From: Thioclava sp. JE_KL1 | GTDB lineage: Bacteria; Pseudomonadota; Alphaproteobacteria; Rhodobacterales; Rhodobacteraceae | Assembly (NCBI RefSeq): GCF_009296265.1 | Contig: NZ_WBJS01000006.1 | Coordinates: 310,001-374,000 of the forward strand | Length of the DNA stretch: 64,000 bases | Direction of reading: 5' to 3' | Shown: piece after piece, positions 33,068 to 41,646 of the stretch | Numbering within the stretch: the stretch's first letter is position 1 | Layout: each line of letters opens with the position of its first letter | The notes under the pieces: model-generated | Told to the model about the DNA's origin: nothing | The model's database searches: none | What the model saw: the letters and a program-made list of their open reading frames with translations, nothing else | Made by a program: the position numbers and the translations under genes

Positions 33068-34121
33068 CCTGAAAGGATGCGCTGCCTATATGGCGCTGGG
33101 GCTTGGAATTGCCCTTTCGGCCTCGGCGGCCAGCGCAGAGGACGCACCCTCCTGGTGCGGCCCGAACAAAGCCTCGCTGGCGCTGCTCGACGGTTTCGGG
33201 GGCAATAGCTGGCGTCTGGTGACGACCGCTTCGGGCAAGGAGGAAGCCGCGAAGTGTCCGAGCATCACCGACTACTACTATGCCGACGGTCAGGGCGACA
33301 CGCAGAAGGCGATCTCTGACATCAACTCGATGGCGGCGCGCGGTGTCGATGCGATGGTCGTCTTCGGCGATGCCGGTCCTGCGATCCTGCCCGCGCTGAC
33401 CAAAGCCTATCGCTCGGGCGCGGTCGTCGTGCCCTACCGCGTGAATGTCGGCGGTGAGGCCGGCAAGAACTACACCCGCTTCGTCGGTGCCGACTTCGTC
33501 TATGACGGCGAAAGCTGGGGCAAGTGGATCAAGGAGAACTTCCCGGACGGCGCGAACATCCTGTTCCTGTCGGGCCCGGCGGGCAACAGCCAGGGTCTGG
33601 ACGAGCTCAAGGGGATGAAGAACATCCTCGACGACAGCTACAAGTTCCTGAACCCGGACCCCTTCGCGGTCACCAACTGGGATCCGTCGCTGACGCAGCA
33701 GGTGCTGTCGGCTGCCATCGCGCAGCATGACAATATCGACGTCATCGTGTCCGACTTCGGGCCGTCGCTCGTGGGCGCGCTGCCGGTGTTCGCGAATTTC
33801 GACCGCTCGATCCCGGCGCTCGCGACGTCCGACGGCAACTCGCTCGGCTGCTTCTGGGAGAAAGCCCACGCCGACAACCCGGATTTCAAGCTCTTCACGG
33901 TAGCGACCGGCAACGACAACGTTCGTCTCGCCGTGCAATGGGCGATCGCGGAAGCGACCGGTGGCACCCCGCCGTCGGAGGAAATCTTCAAGGCCCCGAA
34001 CTTCGAGGACTCGACCGATGGGGATCCGAACCCCGTCCAGTGTCGCTCGGATCTGCCCGGCGCGATCTATCTCTCTGCTCAGCTTTCGGGTGACGAGCAG
34101 GCGAAGGCCGTCGGCCAGTAA
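33054..34121 (+). CDS. Periplasmic sugar-binding protein (type I fold)
   Basis: A 355-residue substrate-binding protein with a signal peptide of about 28 residues (GLGIALSASAASAE). The fold is of the ribose/LacI-like type: ALLDGFGGNSWRL, DINSMAARGVDAMVVFGDAG, FVGADFVYDGESWGKW and LFLSGPAGNSQGLDELKGM. Ligand unknown; neighbouring polyol dehydrogenases suggest a sugar or cyclitol. GAGGAGGAG precedes the ATG, and a perfect 12-bp stem-loop follows the stop. Confidence 0.87.
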   Translation: MKLSNLKGCAAYMALGLGIALSASAASAEDAPSWCGPNKASLALLDGFGGNSWRLVTTASGKEEAAKCPSITDYYYADGQGDTQKAISDINSMAARGVDAMVVFGDAGPAILPALTKAYRSGAVVVPYRVNVGGEAGKNYTRFVGADFVYDGESWGKWIKENFPDGANILFLSGPAGNSQGLDELKGMKNILDDSYKFLNPDPFAVTNWDPSLTQQVLSAAIAQHDNIDVIVSDFGPSLVGALPVFANFDRSIPALATSDGNSLGCFWEKAHADNPDFKLFTVATGNDNVRLAVQWAIAEATGGTPPSEEIFKAPNFEDSTDGDPNPVQCRSDLPGAIYLSAQLSGDEQAKAVGQ

Positions 34122-34130
34122 CCTCCCCCT

Positions 34131-34160
34131 GTCTCCGGGCGGCGCGATCCGCCCGGAGAC
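34131..34160 (+). other. Stem-loop after the sugar-binding protein gene
   Basis: A perfect 12-bp stem (GTCTCCGGGCGG, 34131-34142, with 34149-34160) and a 6-nt loop, with no T-run. Same placement as the loops after tauA and dctP, suggesting protection of the binding-protein mRNA and reduced readthrough. Confidence 0.7.
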
Positions 34161-34198
34161 TGCCGCGCCAACCCCCTCAGATCGGCGGAACTAAACGG

Positions 34199-36730
34199 AT
34201 GATAGCATTGGCTGAAATCGAACCGATGGAGAAGGCGGACGGGCTCCGCGAAACGTCAACGGGCACCCCCGTGATCCGCTTGCGCGGCGTGTCGAAATCC
34301 TTCGGGGCGGTCCGCGCCCTGAGCGACGTGAGCGTCGACATTCACGCAGGCGAAGTGCACGCGATCCTGGGCGAGAACGGGGCCGGGAAATCGACCCTGA
34401 TGAACCTGATCACAGGCGTTCTCCAGCCCAGCACCGGCCGGATCGAATTTGACGGGCGGGACGTGATGCCGCTGTCACCGGAAAGCTCGTCGGCGCTTGG
34501 CGTCGCGATCTCCTATCAGCACCCGGCGATCCTGCCCGACATGACGGTGCTCGAGAACCTGCAGGTGTCACTGCCTGCCTCTGTTTTCCAAGGCGACCGC
34601 AAGGACCGCGTCGGCAAGCGCCTGCTGGAAGAGGTCGGCCTTGAGGTGCCGCTGAACGCGCGTGTCGATACGCTGACCATCGCGCAGAAACACCTGCTGG
34701 AACTGGCGAAAGCGCTCGCCGTCCAGCCCCGTGTGCTTATTTTGGATGAACCGACGGCCGCGCTTGATCAGGACGCGACGGATATGCTGTTCGCGAAGGT
34801 GCGGGCGCTGAAAGCCTCCGGCACCGCCGTTATCTATATCACCCACCGTCTGGCCGAGTTGCGTCAGATCGCGGACCGCGTGACCGTGCTGCGCGATGGC
34901 CGCCACCGGGGTAGCGCGCCTGCGAGCGAGATCAGCAATTCGCAGCTTCTGGACCTAATCGTCGGGCGGAGACTGGCCTCTGCCTTCCCGCCGAAATGCG
35001 CCGACGCCAATCCCCCGATCAATTTCGAGGTCGAAGGCCTCAGCGGGCGCAAATTCTCGGATGTGGCCTTCGCCTTCGGACGCGGCCAGATCATTGGCGT
35101 CGCCGGTGTCGAGGGCAACGGCCAGTCCGATCTGATGCGCGCCTTGGTCGGCCTTCAGCCCCATCGCGGCGCGATCAAGCTCCACGGTCGTACGCTCTCG
35201 CCGAAAGAGCTGAAACACGCAGCGGCTTTCATGCCGTCGGATCGCCATACCGAGGGCCTCGCTGCGGATCTGACGATCCGGGAAAACGCGACCTTCGCCT
35301 CGCTCGACAAATATGCCTCGGGCGGCGTGCTGGATCGCGGCAAGGAAATGCAGAAGGTGCAGGAGGTCTTCTCCTCGCTGGCAGTGAAGGCCGCGGGCGT
35401 CGAGGCGAAGGTCTCCCAGCTTTCGGGCGGCAACCAGCAGAAGATCGTGATGTCCCGCGCGCTTCTTTCGGAGCCGGGCTTCATCGTGGCCGACGAGCCC
35501 ACGCAGGGCGTCGATGTCGGCGCGCGCTTCGAGATCTACCGGATCCTGCGTGAGGTGTCCGATGCGGGCACCCCGGTGATCGTCAACTCCTCGGATGCGG
35601 CGGAACTGGAAGGGCTGTGCGACATCGTTCTGGTCATGTCGCGGGGCCGCATCGTCGAGACGCTGCGCGGAGACGACATCACCGAGGCTCGTATCGTGGG
35701 GGCTGCGGTCGAGGCAGATACGCATGCGCATCACGTCGATGAAGAGCATCAGGCGAAAGAGGGCTTCGGCGCGAAACTGCGCCATTTCGTGCAGACCGAT
35801 AATGCGACCATCGTGCCGCTCGCGCTGGTGACGGTGCTGCTCGCGCTGTTCGTAAGCGCGCAGAACGAGAATTACCTGTCGTCCTTCAACGTCTCGAACA
35901 TCCTGATCCTCGCGACCGCACTCGGCTTCATCGCCTTGGGGCAGACCATCGCCTTGCTGATGGGCGGGATCGACCTGTCGGTCGGGCCGCTCGCTGGCTT
36001 CCTTGTGGTGATCGGGTCGTTCTTCATCAACGATGGCAGCCCAGCCACGACGATGGCGCTCGGTTTCGCCCTGATGTTCGGCGCGGCGATCGTCGTCGGC
36101 TTGATCAATGGCGTGCTGATCCGGTTTGCCAACTTTACCCCCATCGCAGCCACACTGGCGATGTTCATCGGTTTGCAGGGCATGAGCTTCGTGCTGCGCG
36201 AAGGTCCGGGCGGCTACATCTCCTTCGACGTGATCGACACGCTCACCCGCAGCTTCGGCCCCGTGCCTGTCGCCTTCGTCGTGATGATTGCGATCGCCAT
36301 CGCGATGGAGCTGGGCCTGCGCCGCAAGCGGGCAGGGTGGCAGCTTCGCGCGGTCGGCTCGCATGAGGAATCCGCACGTCGGATCGGGATACGCACGGAT
36401 CGGACCTTCGTGCTCGGCTATATCGCCGTGTCGCTGCTGACCGCACTTGGTGCGATCATGCTGATGGCGCAGATCGGCGTCGGCGACCCGGCGCAAGGCG
36501 TGAACTACACGCTGGGCAGCATCACCGCGGTCGTGCTGGGCGGCACCAGCCTTCTCGGCGGGCGCGGCACCTTCATCGGCTCGCTGCTGGGCGCGGTGCT
36601 TCTGACCGAAGTGCTCAACGCCGTGTCCTTCCTCGGGCTGTCGCAGGCCTACCAATACGGCTTCCAGGGGGTGCTGATCCTCGTGGCGGCGCTCATCTAC
36701 ACGACCGCGCGTCGGCGCCGCGAGGAGTAA
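34199..36730 (+). CDS. Fused ABC importer subunit: RbsA-type double ATPase + RbsC-type permease
   Basis: An 843-residue single polypeptide. Residues about 25-255 are a first ABC domain (Walker A GENGAGKST at 58-66, Walker B RVLILDEPTAALD). Residues 270-515 are a second domain with degenerate Walker A (GVEGNGQSD) but intact signature LSGGNQQK, as usual for RbsA. Residues about 540-843 are an RbsC-type permease (GQTIALLMGGIDLSVGPLAG, VLGGTSLLGGRGT). RbsA and RbsC are usually separate, so the fusion is unusual. No stop or shift interrupts the linker (EADTHAHHVDEEHQAKEG). It would work with the permease and binding protein upstream. Confidence 0.87.
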   Translation: MIALAEIEPMEKADGLRETSTGTPVIRLRGVSKSFGAVRALSDVSVDIHAGEVHAILGENGAGKSTLMNLITGVLQPSTGRIEFDGRDVMPLSPESSSALGVAISYQHPAILPDMTVLENLQVSLPASVFQGDRKDRVGKRLLEEVGLEVPLNARVDTLTIAQKHLLELAKALAVQPRVLILDEPTAALDQDATDMLFAKVRALKASGTAVIYITHRLAELRQIADRVTVLRDGRHRGSAPASEISNSQLLDLIVGRRLASAFPPKCADANPPINFEVEGLSGRKFSDVAFAFGRGQIIGVAGVEGNGQSDLMRALVGLQPHRGAIKLHGRTLSPKELKHAAAFMPSDRHTEGLAADLTIRENATFASLDKYASGGVLDRGKEMQKVQEVFSSLAVKAAGVEAKVSQLSGGNQQKIVMSRALLSEPGFIVADEPTQGVDVGARFEIYRILREVSDAGTPVIVNSSDAAELEGLCDIVLVMSRGRIVETLRGDDITEARIVGAAVEADTHAHHVDEEHQAKEGFGAKLRHFVQTDNATIVPLALVTVLLALFVSAQNENYLSSFNVSNILILATALGFIALGQTIALLMGGIDLSVGPLAGFLVVIGSFFINDGSPATTMALGFALMFGAAIVVGLINGVLIRFANFTPIAATLAMFIGLQGMSFVLREGPGGYISFDVIDTLTRSFGPVPVAFVVMIAIAIAMELGLRRKRAGWQLRAVGSHEESARRIGIRTDRTFVLGYIAVSLLTALGAIMLMAQIGVGDPAQGVNYTLGSITAVVLGGTSLLGGRGTFIGSLLGAVLLTEVLNAVSFLGLSQAYQYGFQGVLILVAALIYTTARRRREE

Positions 36731-36758
36731 CCTCGCGGCCCACGCTGGCTCAATTCAA

Positions 36759-36778
36759 CGCCTCGTCTGTGCGAGGCG
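36759..36778 (+). other. Small hairpin before the maleylacetate reductase gene
   Basis: A 7-bp perfect stem CGCCTCG / CGAGGCG (36759-36765 with 36772-36778) around TCTGTG, ending 12 bp before the macA start. No T-run; it probably shapes the mRNA between transporter and ring-cleavage genes. Confidence 0.45.
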
Positions 36779-36790
36779 CAGGGAGGAACC

Positions 36791-37855
36791 ATGCCTGAAG
36801 CGTTCATCTACACATCCACTCCGGGGCGCATCGTCTTTGGCTCCGGGACCTTGGCGAAAGTCGCCGAGGAGGTAGAGAGATTGGGCTGCGCCCGCGCACT
36901 GATCCTGTCGACGCCGTTCCAGAAAAACGACGCCGAGGCGCTTGCGAAAGACCTCGGGGAGATGGCGGCCGGAACCTTTACCGAAGCGGCGATGCACACG
37001 CCGGTCGCCGTGACCGAGGCCGCGCTCGAAGTCTATACCCAGACCAAGGCCGATTGCGTCGTGGCGCTCGGCGGTGGCTCGACCATCGGTCTGGGCAAGG
37101 CTATCGCCTGGCGCAACGATGCGCCGCAGGTGGTGATCGCGACGACCTATGCCGGTTCCGAGGTCACCGACATTCTCGGCCAGACTGAGAACGGGCAGAA
37201 GACGACCGTCCGCGATCCAAAGATCCGCCCGGAAACCGTGATCTACGACCCCGATCTGACGCTCGGCCTGCCGGTCGCGATGAGCGTCGCGAGCGGGTTG
37301 AACGCGATGGCTCACGCGGTCGAGGCGCTCTATGCGCCCGATGCGAACCCCGTCACCTCGCTGATGGCGGTCGAAGGTCTGCGTGCGCTGAAAACGGCGC
37401 TGCCGCGGATCGTCGAGACGCCGGAGGATCGCGATGCCCGCACCGATGCGCTTTACGGGTCGTGGCTCTGCGGCACCGTGCTGGGCGCGGTCGCCATGTC
37501 GCTGCATCACAAGCTCTGCCACACGCTCGGCGGCGGGTTCGACATGCCCCACGCGGAAACCCACGCGATCCTGCTGCCGCATACCGCCGCCTATAACGCG
37601 GCGGCGGCGTCTGCCGAACTGGCGCGCGCGACCGAGCTGTTCGGCGGCGATCTGGGCGGCGGACTCTACGACTTCGCGCGTTCCATCGGCGCCCCTCTCG
37701 CGCTGGCCGACTTTGGCCTCAAGGAAAGCGATCTGGCGCGCGCCTCTGATATGGCCGTGCAGAACCCCTACAAAAACCCGCGCGACATCACGCGCGACGG
37801 CATTCTCGACCTGCTGACCCGCGCCCATGCCGGTCAGCGGCCCATCACGACCTGA
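36791..37855 (+). CDS. macA: Maleylacetate reductase
   Basis: A 354-residue member of the iron-type alcohol dehydrogenase fold that reduces maleylacetate to 3-oxoadipate. Family marks are the N-terminal GRIVFGSGTL, VALGGGSTIGLGKAIA, the reductase signature ATTYAGSEVTDILGQTE, MAHAVEALYAP, and the His cluster SLHHKLCHTLGGGFDMPHAETHA. It lies directly upstream of hydroxyquinol dioxygenase, whose product is maleylacetate, so the two form the standard lower hydroxyquinol pathway. Confidence 0.93.
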   Translation: MPEAFIYTSTPGRIVFGSGTLAKVAEEVERLGCARALILSTPFQKNDAEALAKDLGEMAAGTFTEAAMHTPVAVTEAALEVYTQTKADCVVALGGGSTIGLGKAIAWRNDAPQVVIATTYAGSEVTDILGQTENGQKTTVRDPKIRPETVIYDPDLTLGLPVAMSVASGLNAMAHAVEALYAPDANPVTSLMAVEGLRALKTALPRIVETPEDRDARTDALYGSWLCGTVLGAVAMSLHHKLCHTLGGGFDMPHAETHAILLPHTAAYNAAAASAELARATELFGGDLGGGLYDFARSIGAPLALADFGLKESDLARASDMAVQNPYKNPRDITRDGILDLLTRAHAGQRPITT

Positions 37856-37860
37856 TAGGA

Positions 37861-38727
37861 ATGAATGACATGACCCAAGAGCCGAAGATCGCCTATTTCA
37901 CCGAGGACGCCTCGGTCGAAACCGTCAACGCCCGGGTTTCGGAGAGCACCGATGCGCGCCTCCAGACCGTGATGGCAAGCCTCGTTCGTCACCTGCATGC
38001 CTTCGTCAAGGACGTCGAACTGACCCAAGCCGAGTGGGATATCGCGATCGATTTCCTCACCAAGACCGGTCAGATCTGCGACGAGAACCGTCAGGAGTTC
38101 ATCCTGCTTTCCGACGTGCTGGGCGTCTCGATGCTGGTCGATGCGATCAACAACCGCCGCCCGACCGGGGCGACCGAGAACACCGTGCTCGGGCCGTTCC
38201 ACGTCGATGGCGTGCCGGAATACGAGATGGGCGCGAACATCACACAAGCGGGCGGGCGCGAGACCTGCCGCTTCTATGGCACCGTCACCGATCTCGACGG
38301 CAAGCCGGTCGAAGGCGCGCGGATCGACGTCTGGTCGGACAGCGAGGACGGCTTCTACGACGTCCAGCAGCCCGACATCCAACCGCGCAACAACAATCGC
38401 GGCGTGTTCACCACGGGGCCGGACGGGCGCTACTGGTTCGAGGGCATCAAGCCGGTTTCCTACCCGATCCCCGATGACGGTCCGGTGGGCAAGATGCTGG
38501 GCAAGCTCGGGCGTCACCCGTATCGCCCCGCGCATATGCATTTCATCGTCAGCGCCGAGGGCTTCGACCCGGTGACGACCCATACCTTCGTGGCGGGCGA
38601 CAAATACCTGACCTCGGATGCGGTGTTCGGCGTCAAGGAGTCCCTGATCGCCGAGTTCACCCCGGTCGAGAATGGCGAGACGCTGTGGGAGTCCAATTAC
38701 GACTTCGTGCTGCATCGGACTGAGTGA
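37861..38727 (+). CDS. Hydroxyquinol 1,2-dioxygenase (intradiol)
   Basis: A 288-residue intradiol dioxygenase that cleaves 1,2,4-trihydroxybenzene to maleylacetate. The N-terminal helical dimerisation domain (about 1-100) precedes the beta-sandwich. The four Fe(III) ligands are visible as Tyr166 (EDGFYD), Tyr201 (KPVSYPIP), His225 and His227 (PAHMHF). The stretch DGPVGKMLGKLGRHPYRPAH is typical of hydroxyquinol rather than catechol enzymes. It follows macA by 5 bp. Confidence 0.92.
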   Translation: MNDMTQEPKIAYFTEDASVETVNARVSESTDARLQTVMASLVRHLHAFVKDVELTQAEWDIAIDFLTKTGQICDENRQEFILLSDVLGVSMLVDAINNRRPTGATENTVLGPFHVDGVPEYEMGANITQAGGRETCRFYGTVTDLDGKPVEGARIDVWSDSEDGFYDVQQPDIQPRNNNRGVFTTGPDGRYWFEGIKPVSYPIPDDGPVGKMLGKLGRHPYRPAHMHFIVSAEGFDPVTTHTFVAGDKYLTSDAVFGVKESLIAEFTPVENGETLWESNYDFVLHRTE

Positions 38728-38741
38728 GCAGGGAGGCTACC

Positions 38742-39530
38742 ATGTCGGACAAAGACGAGATGGGAGGCGTCGTCGTCACGGGCGCTGCGCGGGGCATCGG
38801 CTTCGAAATCGCCCGGCGCGCGGCGGCAGCGGGATATGGCGTGGTGATTGCGGATCTCGATGACGCCGCAGGCGAGAAGGCGGCTAAGGCCCTGACTGCC
38901 GAGGGCGGTCGCGCGATTTTCTGCAAGACCGACGTGACGGACCGCGCCGCTACCCGCGCGGCCATTGCCGCCTGCGAGGCGGAGTTCGGCTTTCTCCATG
39001 CCATCGTCAACAACGCTGGTTTCAACCGTCCGCAGCCGTTTCTCGAGACGACCGAGGAGAACTGGAACCAGATCATGACGGTCAATGGCATGGGCGTGCT
39101 GATCGGCATTCAGGAGGCGGCGAAGGCGATGATCGCGGCCAAGCGGAAAGGCAAGATCATCAACACCGCCTCCATGGCTGGTCGCGCGGGCTTCGGCGAT
39201 TTCGCTCCCTATTGCGCAAGCAAGGCCGCCGTCATCAGCCTGACGCAGGCCGCCGCGCGCACCCTTGCCCCGCACGGGATCACCGCTAATGCCTTCGCGC
39301 CGGGCGTGGTGGAGACCGACCTCTGGACGGTGCTCGACAAGGATTTGATGGAAATGGGGGTGTCTTCCGAGCCGGGCGAGGCCCTGCGCAACTTCGCCGC
39401 CGGAATCCCGCTCGGCCGGACTTCGATGCCCGCAGATGTGGCCGGAACGGTGGCTTTCCTGCTCTCGCCGGACTCCGACTACATGACCGGCCAATGCCTG
39501 CAGATCGACGGCGGGATGATCATGCAATGA
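38742..39530 (+). CDS. Short-chain dehydrogenase/reductase
   Basis: A 262-residue classical SDR: TGAARGIGFEIA cofactor motif, NNAG, catalytic Ser in NTASMAGRAG and YCASK (Tyr/Lys), C-terminal GQCLQIDGGMIMQ. Substrate unknown; placement after the ring-cleavage genes suggests an upper-pathway dehydrogenation. ATG at 38742 follows GGGAGG; an earlier ATG overlapping the dioxygenase gene is less likely. Confidence 0.85.
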   Translation: MSDKDEMGGVVVTGAARGIGFEIARRAAAAGYGVVIADLDDAAGEKAAKALTAEGGRAIFCKTDVTDRAATRAAIAACEAEFGFLHAIVNNAGFNRPQPFLETTEENWNQIMTVNGMGVLIGIQEAAKAMIAAKRKGKIINTASMAGRAGFGDFAPYCASKAAVISLTQAAARTLAPHGITANAFAPGVVETDLWTVLDKDLMEMGVSSEPGEALRNFAAGIPLGRTSMPADVAGTVAFLLSPDSDYMTGQCLQIDGGMIMQ

Positions 39531-39553
39531 CCGCAACCGAGGAGACGCGACCC

Positions 39554-40606
39554 ATGACCAAGCAAACCCCATTCCCGCGCATCGCCTTCATCGGCACCGG
39601 TGCGCAGGGCGCCTCCATCGCGGCGGATTTCACGCTCGCAGGTCTGGACGTCACCTTCATCGACCAATGGCCCGCGCATGTCGAGGCGATGCGCGAGAAG
39701 GGACTGACGGTCAACCTGCCGACCCGCCAGCTGCACACGCCGGTCAAGGCGCTGCACCTGTGCGAGATCGCCGAAATCAAGGAGCCCTTCGATCTCGTCT
39801 TCATGGTGGTGAAAGCCTACGACACCCGCTGGGCGGCGGAAATGATCAAGCCGGTTCTGGCGGAGCACGGCTTCGTCGTGGGACTGCAGAACGGCATGAC
39901 CCACGAGGCGATCGCCGACATCGTCGGCGCGCATCGCACGATCGGCGCGGTTATCCAGATCGCGTCGAACATGTGGGAGCCGGGGATTACGACCCGCCAG
40001 AACGACACGGACGAAAGCTGGTTCGCGCTTGGCGCGCTCGACCCCGAGCAACAGCCGCGGGTGCATGACGTGGCCGATATCCTGCGCCATTCCGGCACCG
40101 TTCAGGTGGTGGACGATATCCGCTCGGCGAAATGGATGAAGCTGGTGGTGAATGCAGCCGAACTGATCCCCACGGCGATCATCGACACTGCGATGCGTGA
40201 CAGCGTCCGCGATCCCGAGTTTCTCGAAGTGATGCGGCGCGCCGGGTATGAGGCAATGGAGGCAGCACTCGCTGACGGCGCCACCATCATGCCGATCATC
40301 GGGATGCCGCCGGTGATGAGTAACCACCCGGAACGCTATGTCGACGAGATCTTCGACGAGGTCGTTCGCACCTTCTCAAGGGACGACACGCTGACGACCT
40401 CGCTGCAGGATTGGCGCAAGGGCCGTCGCGCCGAGGTCGACGAGGTGAACGGGCTGGTGGTCGATTTCCTCGAGGCGCGCGGCAAGGCGGCGCCGATGAA
40501 CCGCAAGGTCGTGGAGATGGCGAAGGAGATCGAGGCCGGACGGCGCAGGCATCACCCCGACAACGCGCGCGAACTGGTGGCGCATTACCAGGAGCTGGCA
40601 CAGTAG
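39554..40606 (+). CDS. Ketopantoate reductase (PanE/ApbA)-family oxidoreductase
   Basis: A 350-residue two-domain protein: Rossmann N-terminus (AFIGTGAQGASIAADF), KAYDTRWAAEMIKP, and a C-terminal helical domain with SAKWMKLVVNAAELIPTAI, where the catalytic Lys and Asn lie. In a catabolic operon it is more likely to act on a pathway 2-oxo acid than in pantothenate synthesis. I start at 39554 (GAGGAG 8 bp upstream); an ATG at 39527 overlapping the SDR stop is the alternative. Confidence 0.82.
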   Translation: MTKQTPFPRIAFIGTGAQGASIAADFTLAGLDVTFIDQWPAHVEAMREKGLTVNLPTRQLHTPVKALHLCEIAEIKEPFDLVFMVVKAYDTRWAAEMIKPVLAEHGFVVGLQNGMTHEAIADIVGAHRTIGAVIQIASNMWEPGITTRQNDTDESWFALGALDPEQQPRVHDVADILRHSGTVQVVDDIRSAKWMKLVVNAAELIPTAIIDTAMRDSVRDPEFLEVMRRAGYEAMEAALADGATIMPIIGMPPVMSNHPERYVDEIFDEVVRTFSRDDTLTTSLQDWRKGRRAEVDEVNGLVVDFLEARGKAAPMNRKVVEMAKEIEAGRRRHHPDNARELVAHYQELAQ

Positions 40607-40717
40607 GTAGTTGTCTGCTCAGTTCGTAAACTCTTCGGCAGCTTGCATGAGGCTGCGCAGTCGTCAGTTGTCGATCGGATGCAAAGGTTGTGGTAAGTTC
40701 CGCCGATTATGCCTGAA

Positions 40718-40729
40718 TTCGGATAAATT
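40718..40729. promoter_or_regulatory. Second copy of the AATTTATCCGAA motif, upstream of the GntR gene
   Basis: TTCGGATAAATT is the exact reverse complement of the 12-mer at 27384-27395. It lies 64 bp before the GntR start in a gap without genes (40607-40792). A shared 12-mer in two promoter gaps of the same gene cluster suggests a common regulator. Confidence 0.45.
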
Positions 40730-40792
40730 GCTTGGATGATGCCTCGCGCAAGGCGATAAGCGGAGGGAAATGGCAATAGATCGACGCGCGAC

Positions 40793-41479
40793 GTGAAGAT
40801 ACATAAGTTCGATATCAGTGGACATCCCGGGGAGACTGTCGGTGACATCACCCACCGGCGCCTGCGCGGCGACATCGTGCATGGGCGGTTCAAGCCGGGG
40901 CAGAAGCTGAAGCTCGATCTGCTGCGCAAGAAATACGATATCAGCGTGACGACCCTGCGCGAATTGCTCAGCAGCCTGACGAACGAAGGGCTCGTCACCG
41001 CTGAAGGACAACGCGGCTTCGAGGTGGCGCCGATCAGCAAGGCCGACCTGCGCGATCTGGCCGACCTGCGTCTGCTGCTCGAGACTCACGCCCTGCGCCA
41101 GTCCATCGCGAATGGCGATATCGAGTGGGAAGCGGGCGTCGTCTCTTCGCATTACAAACTGGAGACGATCGAACGCGAGCTGATCGCGGGCGGCGACGGT
41201 CCGGTGCAACCTTGGGTGCGTCATGACTGGGATTTCCACTTCGCGATGATCGCGGCGTGCGACAGGCCAAACCTGATGCGCACGCATTCCTCGGTCTTCG
41301 ATCGCTTCATGCGCTATCACATGATCATTCTGGAATTCCGGGGTGAGAAGGCCAAGGAAGACCACATTCGCCTGCGTGACCTGACCTTGGCCCGCGATGC
41401 GGATGCGGCCGTGGAGTTGCTGATCTCCCATGTCGAAAGCGGCGTCGACCACATTCTGGCGACCGGTCGCGTTCCCTGA
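40793..41479 (+). CDS. GntR-family regulator, FCD (FadR) subfamily
   Basis: A 228-residue regulator: N-terminal winged helix (LRGDIVHGRFKPGQKLKLDLLRKKYDISVTTLRELLSSLTNEGLV) and a C-terminal FCD helical ligand domain (LADLRLLLETHALRQSI, HDWDFHFAMIAAC, FMRYHMI). GTG start at 40793. The only Shine-Dalgarno (GGAGGG, 40762-40767) instead precedes an 8-codon reading frame (40770-40796) whose TGA overlaps the GTG. It is followed by the TRAP genes and probably controls them or the preceding operon. Confidence 0.88.
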   Translation: MKIHKFDISGHPGETVGDITHRRLRGDIVHGRFKPGQKLKLDLLRKKYDISVTTLRELLSSLTNEGLVTAEGQRGFEVAPISKADLRDLADLRLLLETHALRQSIANGDIEWEAGVVSSHYKLETIERELIAGGDGPVQPWVRHDWDFHFAMIAACDRPNLMRTHSSVFDRFMRYHMIILEFRGEKAKEDHIRLRDLTLARDADAAVELLISHVESGVDHILATGRVP

Positions 41480-41564
41480 ACTCTTTGAAAGACGATGTCT
41501 GACAGTCGGCAAGCGGGTGGAGAAGAACACCCGCTCGTGATTCTGTACGCCAAAATTAAAAACG

Positions 41565-41596
41565 TATGATATTTTTAAAGTTGACATATGAAATTT
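41565..41596. promoter_or_regulatory. Direct repeat in the dctP promoter region
   Basis: TATGATATTT at 41565-41574 and TATGAAATTT at 41587-41596 match in nine of ten positions and start 22 bp apart, about two helical turns. A consensus -35 (TTGACA, 41581-41586) lies between them. This is a plausible operator over the TRAP operon promoter, perhaps for the adjacent GntR protein. Confidence 0.45.
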
Positions 41597-41646
41597 GAGA
41601 TGCCGAATTGAATGAGCCGCTCTCGATGCGGCGAAAGGGAGGAACT

